Positions 52,098 to 61,670 of a DNA stretch of 64,000 bases are shown piece by piece. Under the pieces are notes generated by a model. That model was not told the origin of the DNA and did not search any database. It was given only the letters and a program-made list of their open reading frames with translations. Position numbers and translations under genes: made by a program. Numbering within the stretch: position 1 is the first letter of the stretch; every line of letters starts with the position of its first letter. Source of the stretch: JANOYY01 sp043720395 (GTDB lineage Bacteria; Actinomycetota; Acidimicrobiia; Acidimicrobiales; JANYDT01); assembly GCA_043720395.1 (NCBI GenBank), contig JAYSSR010000072.1, forward strand, positions 16,271-80,270, written 5' to 3'.

Positions 52098-53375
52098 GTG
52101 TCCGAAAGTACCGAGTTCGAGAAGGCCACAGACTTCCAGTTCAAGGAGACAGACATCGAGCGTGCGAAGGCGCTGATCGGGCGCTTCAACGCCGCTCCGA
52201 CCAAGGAGCACCTGACGACGGCGACACACGACGCACTCCGAAACTTCGCCCGCGGGTACGGCGACGACAACCCTCTGTTCTGTTCGGAGGAGTACGGCGA
52301 AACATCGCGCTGGGGTAGCCAGATCGCTGCACCGATGATCGGCATCGCACTGAACCGACCGCTGCTCGGCGACCCCGCAGATCCGACGCTGAAACGTCCA
52401 TCGTTTCGGGGCATTCACGTCTTCGTTTCGGGTAGCCAATGGGACTGGTTCCGCCCGGTGCATCTCGGCGACCAGCTCTACGGCTTCGGTGGCATCGAGT
52501 CCGTGGTCGAGAAGAAATCCGAGTTCGCGAACCGCTCCGTGCTCCTCACCTACGTGAGCGTGAAAATGAACCAGCACGCTGAGGTCGTCGCAATCGCTCG
52601 GACGCTGGCCATCCACACTGAACGCAAGACCGCACGTGAGAAGGGCAAGTACTCGGCACTCGAGTCAGCGACCTATACCGACGATGACATCGCAGCACTC
52701 GACGCGGTCTACGCAGCTGAGCAGCGTCGTGGTGCGGAACCGCGTTGGTGGGAGGACGTGACGGTCGGCGACGAGCTGCAGCCGATGGCCAAGGGCCCGC
52801 TCACCACGACCGACATCATCGTGTTCCACGCCGGTGGCTACGGCTTCACCCCGTACGCCCCCAGCGCGAACCGCCTTGCATATGAGAACCGTCAGCGCAT
52901 CGCGCCGTTCTACGTGAAGAACGAGCACGGCATTCCCGACGTTGCGCAGCGCGTCCACTGGGACTCCGCATGGGCGCAGGCGATCGGCAACCCAATGGCC
53001 TACGACTACGGGGTCATGCGGGACTGTTGGCTCACCCACTTCCTCACCGACTGGATGGGCGACGACGGCTGGATCGTCCGACAGAACAGCGAGATCCGAA
53101 AGTTCAACTACTTCGGCGATCGTCACATCATCACCGGCGAGGTCGTCGACAGGCGCATCGACGCCGGACGTTGCGTCGTCGACATTCGGATGCGCGGCAC
53201 GAACCAGCGCGGCGATGTCACCTGCCCCGGCACGGCGACGGTCGCTCTGCCATCACGAGACCACGGTGCGGTTGTGCTGCCGCAACCGCCTGGCGACATC
53301 GCCGAACGCGCCACGCGGATGATGGAACGTCACGGTCAACTGTTGCGCGAGCGTCGAGCACGCCCGCGGGTCTGA
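52098..53375 (+). CDS. MaoC-like acyl dehydratase (double hot-dog)
   Basis: 425 residues with two hot-dog halves: an N-terminal MaoC_dehydrat_N-like half (ALRNFARGYGDDNPLF; WDWFRPVHLGDQLYG) and a C-terminal MaoC half (WWEDVTVGDELQPMAKGPLT; RQNSEIRKFNYFGDRHIITG). Family members hydrate enoyl-CoA or dehydrate hydroxyacyl-CoA. GTG 52098 follows GAAGGGGAAC, a ribosome site. First gene of the plus-strand unit with a CoA-transferase. A relic of a paralogue is at 47021-47102. Confidence 0.85.
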   Translation: MSESTEFEKATDFQFKETDIERAKALIGRFNAAPTKEHLTTATHDALRNFARGYGDDNPLFCSEEYGETSRWGSQIAAPMIGIALNRPLLGDPADPTLKRPSFRGIHVFVSGSQWDWFRPVHLGDQLYGFGGIESVVEKKSEFANRSVLLTYVSVKMNQHAEVVAIARTLAIHTERKTAREKGKYSALESATYTDDDIAALDAVYAAEQRRGAEPRWWEDVTVGDELQPMAKGPLTTTDIIVFHAGGYGFTPYAPSANRLAYENRQRIAPFYVKNEHGIPDVAQRVHWDSAWAQAIGNPMAYDYGVMRDCWLTHFLTDWMGDDGWIVRQNSEIRKFNYFGDRHIITGEVVDRRIDAGRCVVDIRMRGTNQRGDVTCPGTATVALPSRDHGAVVLPQPPGDIAERATRMMERHGQLLRERRARPRV

Positions 53376-53392
53376 GTTCAAGGGGAAACGAC

Positions 53393-55861
53393 ATGACGAC
53401 ACCACTCAACTCACCACTCGGGGGACTTCGCGTCATCGAACTTTCCGGCACGAAGGTGGGCGCCTTCACCACCGGACTGTTCGCCGACTTCGGTGCCGAG
53501 GTGATCCGCCTCGAACCGGCTACCGGGGTTGCCTTACGCAATGCACCCGCCTATCCGTTCCTCGCGCGCGGTACGAAGAGCGTCATCGCCGACGTGCGAA
53601 CGACCGACGGCGCGGCCAGAGCGAAGGCGCTGCTCGCCGATGCAGACGTATTCATCACGACCCTGTCCGACGCAACGGTCAACGCCGCCGGACTCGACGA
53701 GACGTCACTCCGAGCAGTCAACCCGCGGCTCGTGTATACGTCGATCGGCGGCTTCCCCCGGACCGGTCCTTACGCAGGCGTCAAGGGGTACGAAGGCGTC
53801 ATCATGGCGAAGGCGGGATTCATGTCCGCGTTCCGCGACGCCATCTTCCCACCGCGGTCGGTCTACGTGGAGGCACCGTATGCGTCTTTCTCGGCCGCGC
53901 AGCTCGCTATCCAGGGGACGCTGGCCGCCTTGTTGGAGCGCGAGAAGAGCGGCGTCGGCCAGCGAGTGGACACGAACCTTCTGCAGGGTGTTGCGGTCCA
54001 CGACACGTGGAACTGGTTCCTCATCATGATCTCGAACCGCTTCCCCGATGCGTTCAAGCGCGGCACTCCCTACGACGCCGAAGGCACGCCGTCGATGGGG
54101 CTCGCCTTTTCGCTCATGCCGGTCCTGACCAAAGACGGGGTGTGGTTGGCACCCACGCAGTTCCTCGCCCGGCTCTTCCCCGCCTACCTGAAGGCGCTTG
54201 GTCTCGGCGACATCTTCACGGATCCCGAGTGGGGCCTGCCGATGATGCTGGACAAGCACGAGAAGCGGAGGGAACTGCACAACCTGATCGTCGAACGCGT
54301 TCGCGAGAAGACGCTGGCCGAGTGGCGTCAGATCTGCGACGAGGACCGCAACGTGTGGCTGGAGACCTTTACGGTCGGGCGGGACGTGCTCGATCACCCG
54401 CAGTTTCTCCACGACAGGACGCCGGTCACGATCACCGATCCTGAACGTGGGCCGGTTCGTCAGCCGGGGCCGATGGTCCTGCTGCGGAGCACACCGGCCG
54501 TGACGCTGACACCCGCACCAACGCTCGGTGAGCACTCTGCGACCGTGACGACCGCGGCGGCTACTGCGGTCGCCGCCGGCGAAGGTGTCGCTGCTCTGGG
54601 TGCCGTTCTTGCCGACCCGACCCGCACGAATGCACCGCTCGAAGGCGTCACCATTTTGGACATGGGCACGATGTTCGCCGGGCCGTTCGGACCGACGTTG
54701 CTCGCCGATCTCGGCGCACGCGTCTGGAAGATCGAGGCGCTCACCGGCGACCCCATACGCATGGCCGTACCCTTCCCCGAAGCAGGCGCAGTGAAGGTCA
54801 TGCAGGGAAAGGAGAGCATTGCTCTCGATCTCACGAAGCCGGAAGGCACCGCCATCATCCACGAACTCGCGAAGCGCGCGGACCTCTGCATGGTCTCGTT
54901 CCGTCCCGATGCAGCGCGACGTCACGGCTTCGACGAGCACATCCTCCGGACCATCAATCCCAACTTGGTCTTCGTTCAAGCACCCGGGTACGCGTCGGAA
55001 GGCCCGTACTCCGATCGTCCGGCGCTCGCCCCAACCATCGGCGCCGCAGCCGGAGTCGCCCGACGCAACCTTGGTGCCTCCGTGCCTGCCGGTCCCGATC
55101 TCAGCAATGAGGAGATTAAGCAGTACAGCAGGCGCATCGCCGGAGCAAACACCGTCGTAAGCGCGCAGAGCGATGGCTTCGGCGCACTCGGAGTGGCCAC
55201 GGCACTGCTACTCGGACTCATCGCACGAGAGCGTCTCGGCGAGAGCCAGGTCATCGAGGCCAGCATGATCCGGACCAACATGCACGCAATGGGCGAGGAC
55301 GCTGTCGACTACCAAGGACGCGCACCGCTGGCATGCGCTGACGGCGAGCTTCGAGGCCATGGCGCGCTCTACCGCATCTACGACACCGCAGATGGTCAGT
55401 TGTTCCTCGCGGCCCCCAAGGATCGTGAGTGGGCACCGCTCGTGGCGGTCCTCGGTCTAGCGCCGAACGACAACTTCGCCGACGCCAAGTCCCGAGAAAT
55501 CAACGACGTTCAACTCACGGTTGCCATACATGCTGCGTTGTTGACGCGGTCGGCTGCCCAGTGGGAGACGGCACTACTCAGTGTCGGAGTTGCCGGAGTG
55601 GTCGTGGAGGAGCTTCCCCCCGAAGACCTACTTCAGAACGACGAGTTCGGTCGCGCCTCCGGAATGGTCCACGACGGGGTGCATCCGATCTTCGACGCGT
55701 ACCCGCGCCTCGCCCCACTCGTTCGGTTCAGCCGCTCGGAGAACACCCCAGGCAACGGCTGCGTCGCCGGGCAGCACACTCGGTCCATCCTCACCGAGAT
55801 CGGCTACGACGACGAAAAGATTCAAGCGCTCCTCGACGCCGGAATCATCGGCGTCGCGTGA
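53393..55861 (+). CDS. Tandem CaiB/BaiF family III CoA-transferase
   Basis: 822 residues, twice the usual length: domain 1 (about 8-400; GLRVIELSGTKVGAFTTGLF) and domain 2 (about 420-820; GVTILDMGTMFAGPFGPTLL). Both halves keep the NP-LVY/NPNLVF region (AVNPRLVYTSIGGFP; TINPNLVFVQAPGY). Family III enzymes form interlocked dimers, so this may be a covalent pseudo-dimer with one or two active sites. ATG 53393 has AAGGGG upstream. It would activate an acid for the MaoC-like and downstream enzymes. Confidence 0.9.
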   Translation: MTTPLNSPLGGLRVIELSGTKVGAFTTGLFADFGAEVIRLEPATGVALRNAPAYPFLARGTKSVIADVRTTDGAARAKALLADADVFITTLSDATVNAAGLDETSLRAVNPRLVYTSIGGFPRTGPYAGVKGYEGVIMAKAGFMSAFRDAIFPPRSVYVEAPYASFSAAQLAIQGTLAALLEREKSGVGQRVDTNLLQGVAVHDTWNWFLIMISNRFPDAFKRGTPYDAEGTPSMGLAFSLMPVLTKDGVWLAPTQFLARLFPAYLKALGLGDIFTDPEWGLPMMLDKHEKRRELHNLIVERVREKTLAEWRQICDEDRNVWLETFTVGRDVLDHPQFLHDRTPVTITDPERGPVRQPGPMVLLRSTPAVTLTPAPTLGEHSATVTTAAATAVAAGEGVAALGAVLADPTRTNAPLEGVTILDMGTMFAGPFGPTLLADLGARVWKIEALTGDPIRMAVPFPEAGAVKVMQGKESIALDLTKPEGTAIIHELAKRADLCMVSFRPDAARRHGFDEHILRTINPNLVFVQAPGYASEGPYSDRPALAPTIGAAAGVARRNLGASVPAGPDLSNEEIKQYSRRIAGANTVVSAQSDGFGALGVATALLLGLIARERLGESQVIEASMIRTNMHAMGEDAVDYQGRAPLACADGELRGHGALYRIYDTADGQLFLAAPKDREWAPLVAVLGLAPNDNFADAKSREINDVQLTVAIHAALLTRSAAQWETALLSVGVAGVVVEELPPEDLLQNDEFGRASGMVHDGVHPIFDAYPRLAPLVRFSRSENTPGNGCVAGQHTRSILTEIGYDDEKIQALLDAGIIGVA

Positions 55862-56046
55862 CGTTTCGCGGAAACACTCAGTCGCGAGGAGTTGCAGGCA
55901 GGTGTTCACCGGGCGTGAAGCCACCCGTTCCGGATCAGCGACCAGTTCGCTCCGACCGCGCTTACCCGAAATCGAAGACTGTGAATTCGCAACTATATCG
56001 GATAACGTTTGCGCGCCACGCCAGGTCGACGTGCTGAAAGGATTCG

Positions 56047-57096
56047 ATGACGGCGCATGATTTGTTCCTTGATGTGACCGACGCTGCCGGCCTGGGCGAG
56101 ACCGCAACGATTTCTCTGACGGTGACGTTGCCGACCGTCGAGGCTTTGGGAGACCATCCAATCGTTTGTTTCGCGAAGCCGGGGGGCGGATACTCGAAGG
56201 GCTATTACACCGTCGCTCTGCCTGGACCTGGGTCTGGCGCTCAAGCCGACTGGCACGCGGAGCGTGGCTGGATCTTCGTGGCCGTCGACCACCTCGGAGT
56301 CGGGTCAAGCAGCATCGACCACGATCCGGCAAAGCTCGACTACACCACGTTGGCTGCGGCGAGCCACGCTGCCGAAACGAAGGTTCTCGAGGGCCTCGCG
56401 GCCGGCACCCTGGTCGACGGGTATCCGAAGGTCTTCGATCCGCTCAAGCTCGGGATCGGCCAATCCATGGGTGGCTGCATGACGGTCATCCAGCAGGGCC
56501 GCTACCACTGTTACGACGGCATCGGCGTGCTCGGCTACAGCGCTGTGCATACCCATCCTCCGGTGCGGCCCGGTGACGAGCCAATCGTGGCCACGTGGTT
56601 AGTCAGGGACACGCTTTTGCGCGAACCGATGGTAATGGTCAATCTTCCCCAATACATGGCGGCCCAGCGGCACTCGTTCGAAGGCCAGCAGATCGTCGAT
56701 CAGGGGATGGGAATGGCCTGGGGGTTCTTCTACGACGACGTGGATGAAGCGCTTCAACGGCGCGACCTCTCCGACTTCCCGACAAGGCATGGCAACATCG
56801 CACCTTGGGCATCGGGAACATTGCCGATGGCCGTCGCCGCCTCATGCCTGACGCCAGGCATCATCGCCCCAGAGGCGGCCGCCGTCAACGTTCCCGTGCT
56901 CGCCGCATTCGGCGAGCGCGACACGTGTGCCGACCCGAAAGGTGAACCACGCGCGTACCTGTCGGCCACGTCGGTCGATCTCTTCATCTGCCCTCGGATG
57001 GGGCACATGCACAACTTCGCGAGTACTCGCGAGTTGTTCTGGCAGCGTATCGACACGTGGTCCGACTGGGTCCGCGCCGTCAAGGCCGCCTGCTGA
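56047..57096 (+). CDS. Alpha/beta hydrolase
   Basis: 349 residues. Oxyanion region FAKPGGGYSKGYY, nucleophile elbow IGQSMGGCM, acid AAFGERDTC and catalytic His in MGHMHNF are in the expected order. It follows the CoA-transferase after a 185-base gap and precedes an amidohydrolase; an ester or thioester hydrolysis step is likely. No signal peptide. Confidence 0.82.
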   Translation: MTAHDLFLDVTDAAGLGETATISLTVTLPTVEALGDHPIVCFAKPGGGYSKGYYTVALPGPGSGAQADWHAERGWIFVAVDHLGVGSSSIDHDPAKLDYTTLAAASHAAETKVLEGLAAGTLVDGYPKVFDPLKLGIGQSMGGCMTVIQQGRYHCYDGIGVLGYSAVHTHPPVRPGDEPIVATWLVRDTLLREPMVMVNLPQYMAAQRHSFEGQQIVDQGMGMAWGFFYDDVDEALQRRDLSDFPTRHGNIAPWASGTLPMAVAASCLTPGIIAPEAAAVNVPVLAAFGERDTCADPKGEPRAYLSATSVDLFICPRMGHMHNFASTRELFWQRIDTWSDWVRAVKAAC

Positions 57097-57339
57097 TCGT
57101 GGCCCGCTGAGTGCACGTGTGCTCGATGCACGACTCGAACTGATCGAATTCCCCGCCGTGAATCCATGATGCATTGGAGATCGTACATCGCCCCCGCTGA
57201 GCCAGACCGATCCCATTCGATGTACTGAACTCGGCCGAGAAGGAATCGGGAGCCCGTGATTCGACCATGGAGTCCGAATTCAGGTACCTTAATCTTCACT
57301 GCCGAGTTTCACGCACCGCCCACCTGAGGAGACAACGCC

Positions 57340-58491
57340 ATGACCACCAAGATCTGGTCCAACTCTGGTGACTCGCACATCATCGAGCCGCCGGACCTCT
57401 TCAACTCGCTCCCGGAGCGCATCAGGGAGAAAATGCCTCGAAGCGTCAAGGATCCGAGCGGCGCGTTCGAAACGATCTACATCGACGGCCAGGTCTTCAA
57501 GCGCGACATGCCGACGAACAGCCCGAACAAGATTCGCACCGGTATCACCGCGCGGCCGATTGGATCGAACGAGGACGAGTTCATCACGAGAGTGATCGCG
57601 GGCAATGACGCGACATCACGCCTCAAGGACCTCGACGATGAAGGCGTGTGGGGCGAGGTCATCTACCCGTCGCTCGGCATCTGGCAGTTCAACCTCCGCA
57701 CGCCTGAGGTTGCCGCCGCCGGATCGCGCGTGCTCAACGACTTCGCTCTCGACTTCCAGAACAAGTCGCCGCGTTTCGTCTGCACCGCCTCCATCCCGCT
57801 GCTCGATGTCGATGACGCAGTCGCGGAGATCAGGCGAGCGAGCGCGGCCGGGTTCCTGTGCGGCTTCCTCCCGACGAAGCCACCGATCGGACGTCCACTC
57901 TGGAACGACGAAGAGTGGGATACAATGTGGGCCGCGTTCGCCGACACCGGCATGGTGATCGGCTTCCATATCGGCACCGAGCCGCACGACCCGACGGAGC
58001 GTACGGGCGTCTATTTCCGTGGACGCGGCGGCGCAGTTCTCAACTACACCGAGACGACGTACGGCGGCCAGCGCGCCGTGACGCAGGTGATCGGCTGCGG
58101 TGCACTCGATCGCCATCCTGAGCTGAAGGTGCTCGTGTCGGAGGGAGGCGCGACGTGGGGTCCGTTCCTCGCCGATCGCATGGACGAGGGCTACCGCCAG
58201 CACGGTGCGGGCGTGCGCCCGATGCTGTCGAAGCTTCCGAGCGAATACCTCTACACGCAGGTGTACGCGTCGTTCCAGCACGACCGCTCCGCGATTGCTG
58301 CCAACACCGCGATGGGTTGGCAGAACGTGATGTGGGGCAGCGACTACCCGCATTTCGAAGGGACGTTCGGGCACACACAGGACACACTGCACGAGCTGTT
58401 CGACGGCGTCGACGAGAAGGCCAGCCACCGCATCCGCGTCGGTGCGTTCCAGGAACTGTTCCCCTCGGTCCCCCCTCCTCCGGCCGCGTGA
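57340..58491 (+). CDS. Amidohydrolase-family (PF04909) metal-dependent hydrolase/decarboxylase
   Basis: 383 residues of an amidohydrolase-2 barrel: SGDSHIIEPPDLF (DxH-like metal site), GFHIGTEPHDP with a metal-binding His and WGSDYPHFEGTFG with the catalytic Asp. Members include decarboxylases such as ACMSD and lactonases. A ribosome-like GAGGAGAC precedes the ATG. It is followed 33 bases on by a thiolase-like gene, so they may be cotranscribed. Confidence 0.88.
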   Translation: MTTKIWSNSGDSHIIEPPDLFNSLPERIREKMPRSVKDPSGAFETIYIDGQVFKRDMPTNSPNKIRTGITARPIGSNEDEFITRVIAGNDATSRLKDLDDEGVWGEVIYPSLGIWQFNLRTPEVAAAGSRVLNDFALDFQNKSPRFVCTASIPLLDVDDAVAEIRRASAAGFLCGFLPTKPPIGRPLWNDEEWDTMWAAFADTGMVIGFHIGTEPHDPTERTGVYFRGRGGAVLNYTETTYGGQRAVTQVIGCGALDRHPELKVLVSEGGATWGPFLADRMDEGYRQHGAGVRPMLSKLPSEYLYTQVYASFQHDRSAIAANTAMGWQNVMWGSDYPHFEGTFGHTQDTLHELFDGVDEKASHRIRVGAFQELFPSVPPPPAA

Positions 58492-58524
58492 GCCCATGAC
58501 AGCCAGCACGCAACCGGAGAACGC

Positions 58525-59736
58525 ATGACCCTCAAGGACCAGACAGCGATCGTCGGCGTCGGTGCCACCCCGTACTACAAGCGCGGCCAGTCGCTCCCGC
58601 AGACACAGACGTCGATGGCGTGCAAGGCGATCCTCGCTGCGCTCGATGACGCCGGCCTCAGCGTCAAAGATCTCGATGGTTTCGCCATCTATTCAAGCTC
58701 GTGCGACCCTGCGCAGATCGGCGCGATATTGGGCGTCCCCGAGATCCGTTTCGCTGCGACGCTCACCTCGGGCGGAGGTGGTAGCGCAGGTTCGCTCGGA
58801 CTGGCGGCAGCTGCGGTTCACTCCGGAATGGCCGACGTCTGCGTGTCACTCATGACCCTGCAGCAGGCCGATCGTCGCCTCGGTGGCACACAGGTCGACG
58901 GTGGCGGAGGAGATGGCGGTGGGGGCGGCAACCCCTATGGCGCCGGTGGTATTCCACCGTCCATCGCGTTCATGGCCGGTAGCGGACTCATGTCGCCCGG
59001 ACACAGCTTCTCGATCCTCACGCAACGTCACATGCACCAGTACGGTACGAAGCGAGAGCACCTCGCCGAGGTCGTGATCAACCAGCGGATCAACGCGATG
59101 AATCGCCCGACCGCGATGAAGCGCGACCCGCTCACGATCGACGACTACTTCAACGCCCGCATGATCTCCGATCCGCTGTGCCTTCTCGACTACACGTTGG
59201 AGACCGACGGTGCCGTTGCCGTCATCACCACGTCGGCGAAGCGCGCACAGAGCCTGAAGCAGAAGCCGGTGTACATCATGGCCTCAGCGAACGGCGGCAT
59301 GGGACGTTGGGGTTCGGCGATCTTCACGTACTTCCAGATGCCCGAGGAGTACTTCGCCTCGTCGGGTCATCGTCCGGTCGCCAAGCGTGTCTTCGAAATG
59401 GCCGGTGTAACCCCGGCCGATGTCGATGTGGCGTTGCTCTATGACCACTTCTCCCCGCTCGTGATCATGCAGCTGGAGGACTATGGGTTCTGCGGAATTG
59501 GTGAAGGAGGACCGTTCGTGGCCGAGGGAAATATTCGGTATGGTACAGGCGCGATTCCCGTCAATACCCATGGCGGACATCTCTCCGAGGCGTACATCAT
59601 TGGCATGACGCACGTGAAGGAGGCCGTTGAGCAACTGCGCGGAACCGCGATCAATCAAGTAAAAGACGCCGAGATCGCGCTCGTCACCGGTGGACCGGCC
59701 GGGCTCCCCGTCAGCGGCACCCTTCTCCGGAGGTAA
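58525..59736 (+). CDS. Thiolase-like protein (Ltp2/SCP-x-type) lacking the thiolase nucleophile Cys
   Basis: 403 residues of a thiolase fold: AIVGVGATPYYKRG, a Gly/Ser-rich stretch (SGGGGSAGSLGLAAAAVHSG) at the place where thiolases carry the acyl-accepting Cys, and INTHGGHLSEAYI-like (VNTHGGHLSEAYI) near the C-terminus. Loss of Cys and the adjacent DUF35 gene resemble steroid-degrading retro-aldolases of the Ltp2 type, which need a DUF35 partner. It could therefore cleave a beta-hydroxyacyl-CoA rather than a beta-ketoacyl-CoA. Substrate unknown. Confidence 0.85.
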   Translation: MTLKDQTAIVGVGATPYYKRGQSLPQTQTSMACKAILAALDDAGLSVKDLDGFAIYSSSCDPAQIGAILGVPEIRFAATLTSGGGGSAGSLGLAAAAVHSGMADVCVSLMTLQQADRRLGGTQVDGGGGDGGGGGNPYGAGGIPPSIAFMAGSGLMSPGHSFSILTQRHMHQYGTKREHLAEVVINQRINAMNRPTAMKRDPLTIDDYFNARMISDPLCLLDYTLETDGAVAVITTSAKRAQSLKQKPVYIMASANGGMGRWGSAIFTYFQMPEEYFASSGHRPVAKRVFEMAGVTPADVDVALLYDHFSPLVIMQLEDYGFCGIGEGGPFVAEGNIRYGTGAIPVNTHGGHLSEAYIIGMTHVKEAVEQLRGTAINQVKDAEIALVTGGPAGLPVSGTLLRR

Positions 59737-59741
59737 CAGAC

Positions 59742-60182
59742 ATGGCCGAACTCAAGCAGGGTGTCTTCCCGATGCGCCTCAAAGACCCCTACGCCGACGA
59801 GGCGACCCAGCCCTTCTGGGACGCCGCACTCGAAGGAAAGCTCGTCGGTTCCAAGTGCACCGCGTGCGGCACCGTGCTGATACCGCCGCAGCCATACTGC
59901 TTCGCATGTCAGGGCGAGTCGTTCGCCTGGGTGGAGTTGCCCGGTACCGGCACGATCTTCTCGTTCACCGTGGTGCGCCATCCGCTTGCACCGCAGCTTG
60001 CGCCGGTCACGCCGTACGCGGCTGGCATCGTCGATCTCGATGGCACGCAAGGCGCAGGCTCTCGGCTCATCGTCAACATTGTTGACTGCGATCCGGACAC
60101 GCTGCGCATCGGCGACAGGGTGAAGGTCATCTTCGACCCCGTGAGCGACACCCTCGCCGTGCCACGCTGCACCCCGATCTGA
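59742..60182 (+). CDS. DUF35 Zn-ribbon/OB-fold protein, partner of the thiolase-like protein
   Basis: 146 residues. Rubredoxin-like zinc ribbon CTACG and CFAC (about 41-60) is followed by the OB fold (GTGTIFSFTVVRHPLAPQLA; LIVNIVDCDPDTLRIGDRVKV). DUF35 proteins bind thiolase-fold enzymes and are required for Ltp2-type aldolases. Five bases after the thiolase-like stop, hence cotranscribed and probably in a complex. Confidence 0.9.
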   Translation: MAELKQGVFPMRLKDPYADEATQPFWDAALEGKLVGSKCTACGTVLIPPQPYCFACQGESFAWVELPGTGTIFSFTVVRHPLAPQLAPVTPYAAGIVDLDGTQGAGSRLIVNIVDCDPDTLRIGDRVKVIFDPVSDTLAVPRCTPI

Positions 60183-60191
60183 CCAGCTCTC

Positions 60192-60244
60192 CGACGTTGG
60201 GAAGATCAGCTACCTGGGAGGTATGCGATCGTCCCAACGTCGGT
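60192..60244. terminator. Bidirectional hairpin between convergent genes
   Basis: Perfect 12-base arms CCGACGTTGGGA (60192-60203) and TCCCAACGTCGG (60233-60244) enclose 29 bases. Lies in the 79-base gap between the DUF35 gene and the convergent binding-protein gene. Confidence 0.7.
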
Positions 60245-60261
60245 GCGGTTAGCCAATGAGG

Positions 60262-61572
60262 TCAGGCAACCTTCGGTAGTTTGTTGAGGTCGCCGCGGGC
60301 GATCACCGCCTGGCGTCCCTTGACGATTTTTGTCACCACGTAGGCGGCCCGGCTGATTCGAGTCATACCGGCTGCTCCCTTCGTGCCTGGCGTCCATGAG
60401 TCCACGCCCGGGATAGCGGCGAACGTGTTGGCGTTGAACGATTCGGCGACGGATTTCGGTGTGTTCTCCTTGGCAAGCTTCGCAGCTTCAGCAAATGCGT
60501 AGACCTGGACCCAACCTCCGTATCCGCTGCCCGTAGCCGTGTCGTTCGGCTCTTCACCGGCGGCCAGGATCTCGCGACGGAAGCGGTCGAGCGTTGGGTT
60601 CGAGTCGAGCGAGTAGAGCGGGTCGGCACCGCTGCCGATGATCATCCCGTCATAGAGGGCGATGTTCTTCTGCAGCGTTGACACTCGGAGACTGCCTTCG
60701 CCGATGCACACCTTGGCTTGCACGCCGAGCGAGTCCATCGCCTGGAGCAGAAGGATCAGCAGGTTGTCGGCCCCCACGACACACACGGTGTCAGCGCCCG
60801 AGGCTCGAATCTGCGCGGCCTGGGCAGAAAGATTCGTGGCCGTCGGTGGAATGCGGATGTCGTTTCCCACGATCTCGCCGCCGGCTGCTTTGACGCCAGC
60901 CTTGAACTGGTCGCCGAGCGGGGTAGCTGCGTCGACGTCGGTTCGGGCAACGGCGATTTTGCGGCCACCGTCCTTCACGGCGCCCCATCCCGCGCTCGTG
61001 TACGACGAAAGGGGCGAGTTGGTGAACACATACTGCGGGTTGTTCATGCGGGCCGCATCGTTGCCGGTGCCGTCGAATACCGACACACCGCTCTGCTCGA
61101 AGACCGACGCGTACCCAGCGGTGAACCGACCGAGCGTGATGACGCCGACATAGCCGTCCGACGTGGCCTTCCGTGCGCAGTTGAGTGCTTCGGTGGCGTC
61201 GACCTTGTCGTTGCAGAAATCAACCTGCATCGTCGTGCCTCGGACGCCGCCCGCCTTGTTGATCGCCTTCCCTGCGACCTGCGCGCCGGCCAGCATGTCG
61301 GGGAAGTTCGAGGAGTTGGTTCCGACGGCCGTTATGACGAGAACCTTCACCGGGCTCTTGAACGGGGCGAGGGCCGCGGGGGCCGCTGCGGGAGGCGAGG
61401 CTGCGGTCGTCGGCGGGGCGGCCGTGACCGGCGCCGCCGTGGTCACGGTGGCCGCGACCTTCTTCGTGGTCTTCCTGGTTGTCTTCTTCGCGGCCGGCGC
61501 GGCGAGCGCCGGCAGGACGAGTGCCACGGCGAGCCCGAAGGCAGTCGTCGCAGCGAGTCGATTCTTTCTCAT
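60262..61572 (-). CDS. Liv-type ABC transporter substrate-binding protein 2
   Basis: 436 residues. Signal peptide (RLAATTAFGLAVALVLPALA), then a Lys/Thr block (KKTTRKTTKKVAATVTTAAP) and Ala/Pro-rich linker as in the first binding protein, and a type-1 periplasmic binding fold (VKVLVITAVGTNSSNFPD; CNDKVDATEALNCARK). ATG 61572 has AGGAG 9 bases upstream. It follows the permease-ATPase gene on the same strand, so it belongs to that transporter, whose permease is cut by an insertion sequence. Confidence 0.9.
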   Translation of the reverse strand: MRKNRLAATTAFGLAVALVLPALAAPAAKKTTRKTTKKVAATVTTAAPVTAAPPTTAASPPAAAPAALAPFKSPVKVLVITAVGTNSSNFPDMLAGAQVAGKAINKAGGVRGTTMQVDFCNDKVDATEALNCARKATSDGYVGVITLGRFTAGYASVFEQSGVSVFDGTGNDAARMNNPQYVFTNSPLSSYTSAGWGAVKDGGRKIAVARTDVDAATPLGDQFKAGVKAAGGEIVGNDIRIPPTATNLSAQAAQIRASGADTVCVVGADNLLILLLQAMDSLGVQAKVCIGEGSLRVSTLQKNIALYDGMIIGSGADPLYSLDSNPTLDRFRREILAAGEEPNDTATGSGYGGWVQVYAFAEAAKLAKENTPKSVAESFNANTFAAIPGVDSWTPGTKGAAGMTRISRAAYVVTKIVKGRQAVIARGDLNKLPKVA

Positions 61573-61670
61573 TGATGTTGCTCCTGGGTTGGTTTGTAGG
61601 TGGATAGAGATCATTTCGAGGTGGAGAGACCAAATGTCGGTCTGGTTGAAATCGACTGGCAGGACGCTTC

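Noticed and set aside
53705..54979. Minus-strand 424-codon frame inside the CoA-transferase
   Set aside because: Shadow of a well-supported gene; low-complexity charged protein.
57097..57339. Hidden gene in the 243-base gap before the amidohydrolase
   Set aside because: No frame with a start and plausible composition; it most likely holds the amidohydrolase promoter, with no clear repeat or hairpin.
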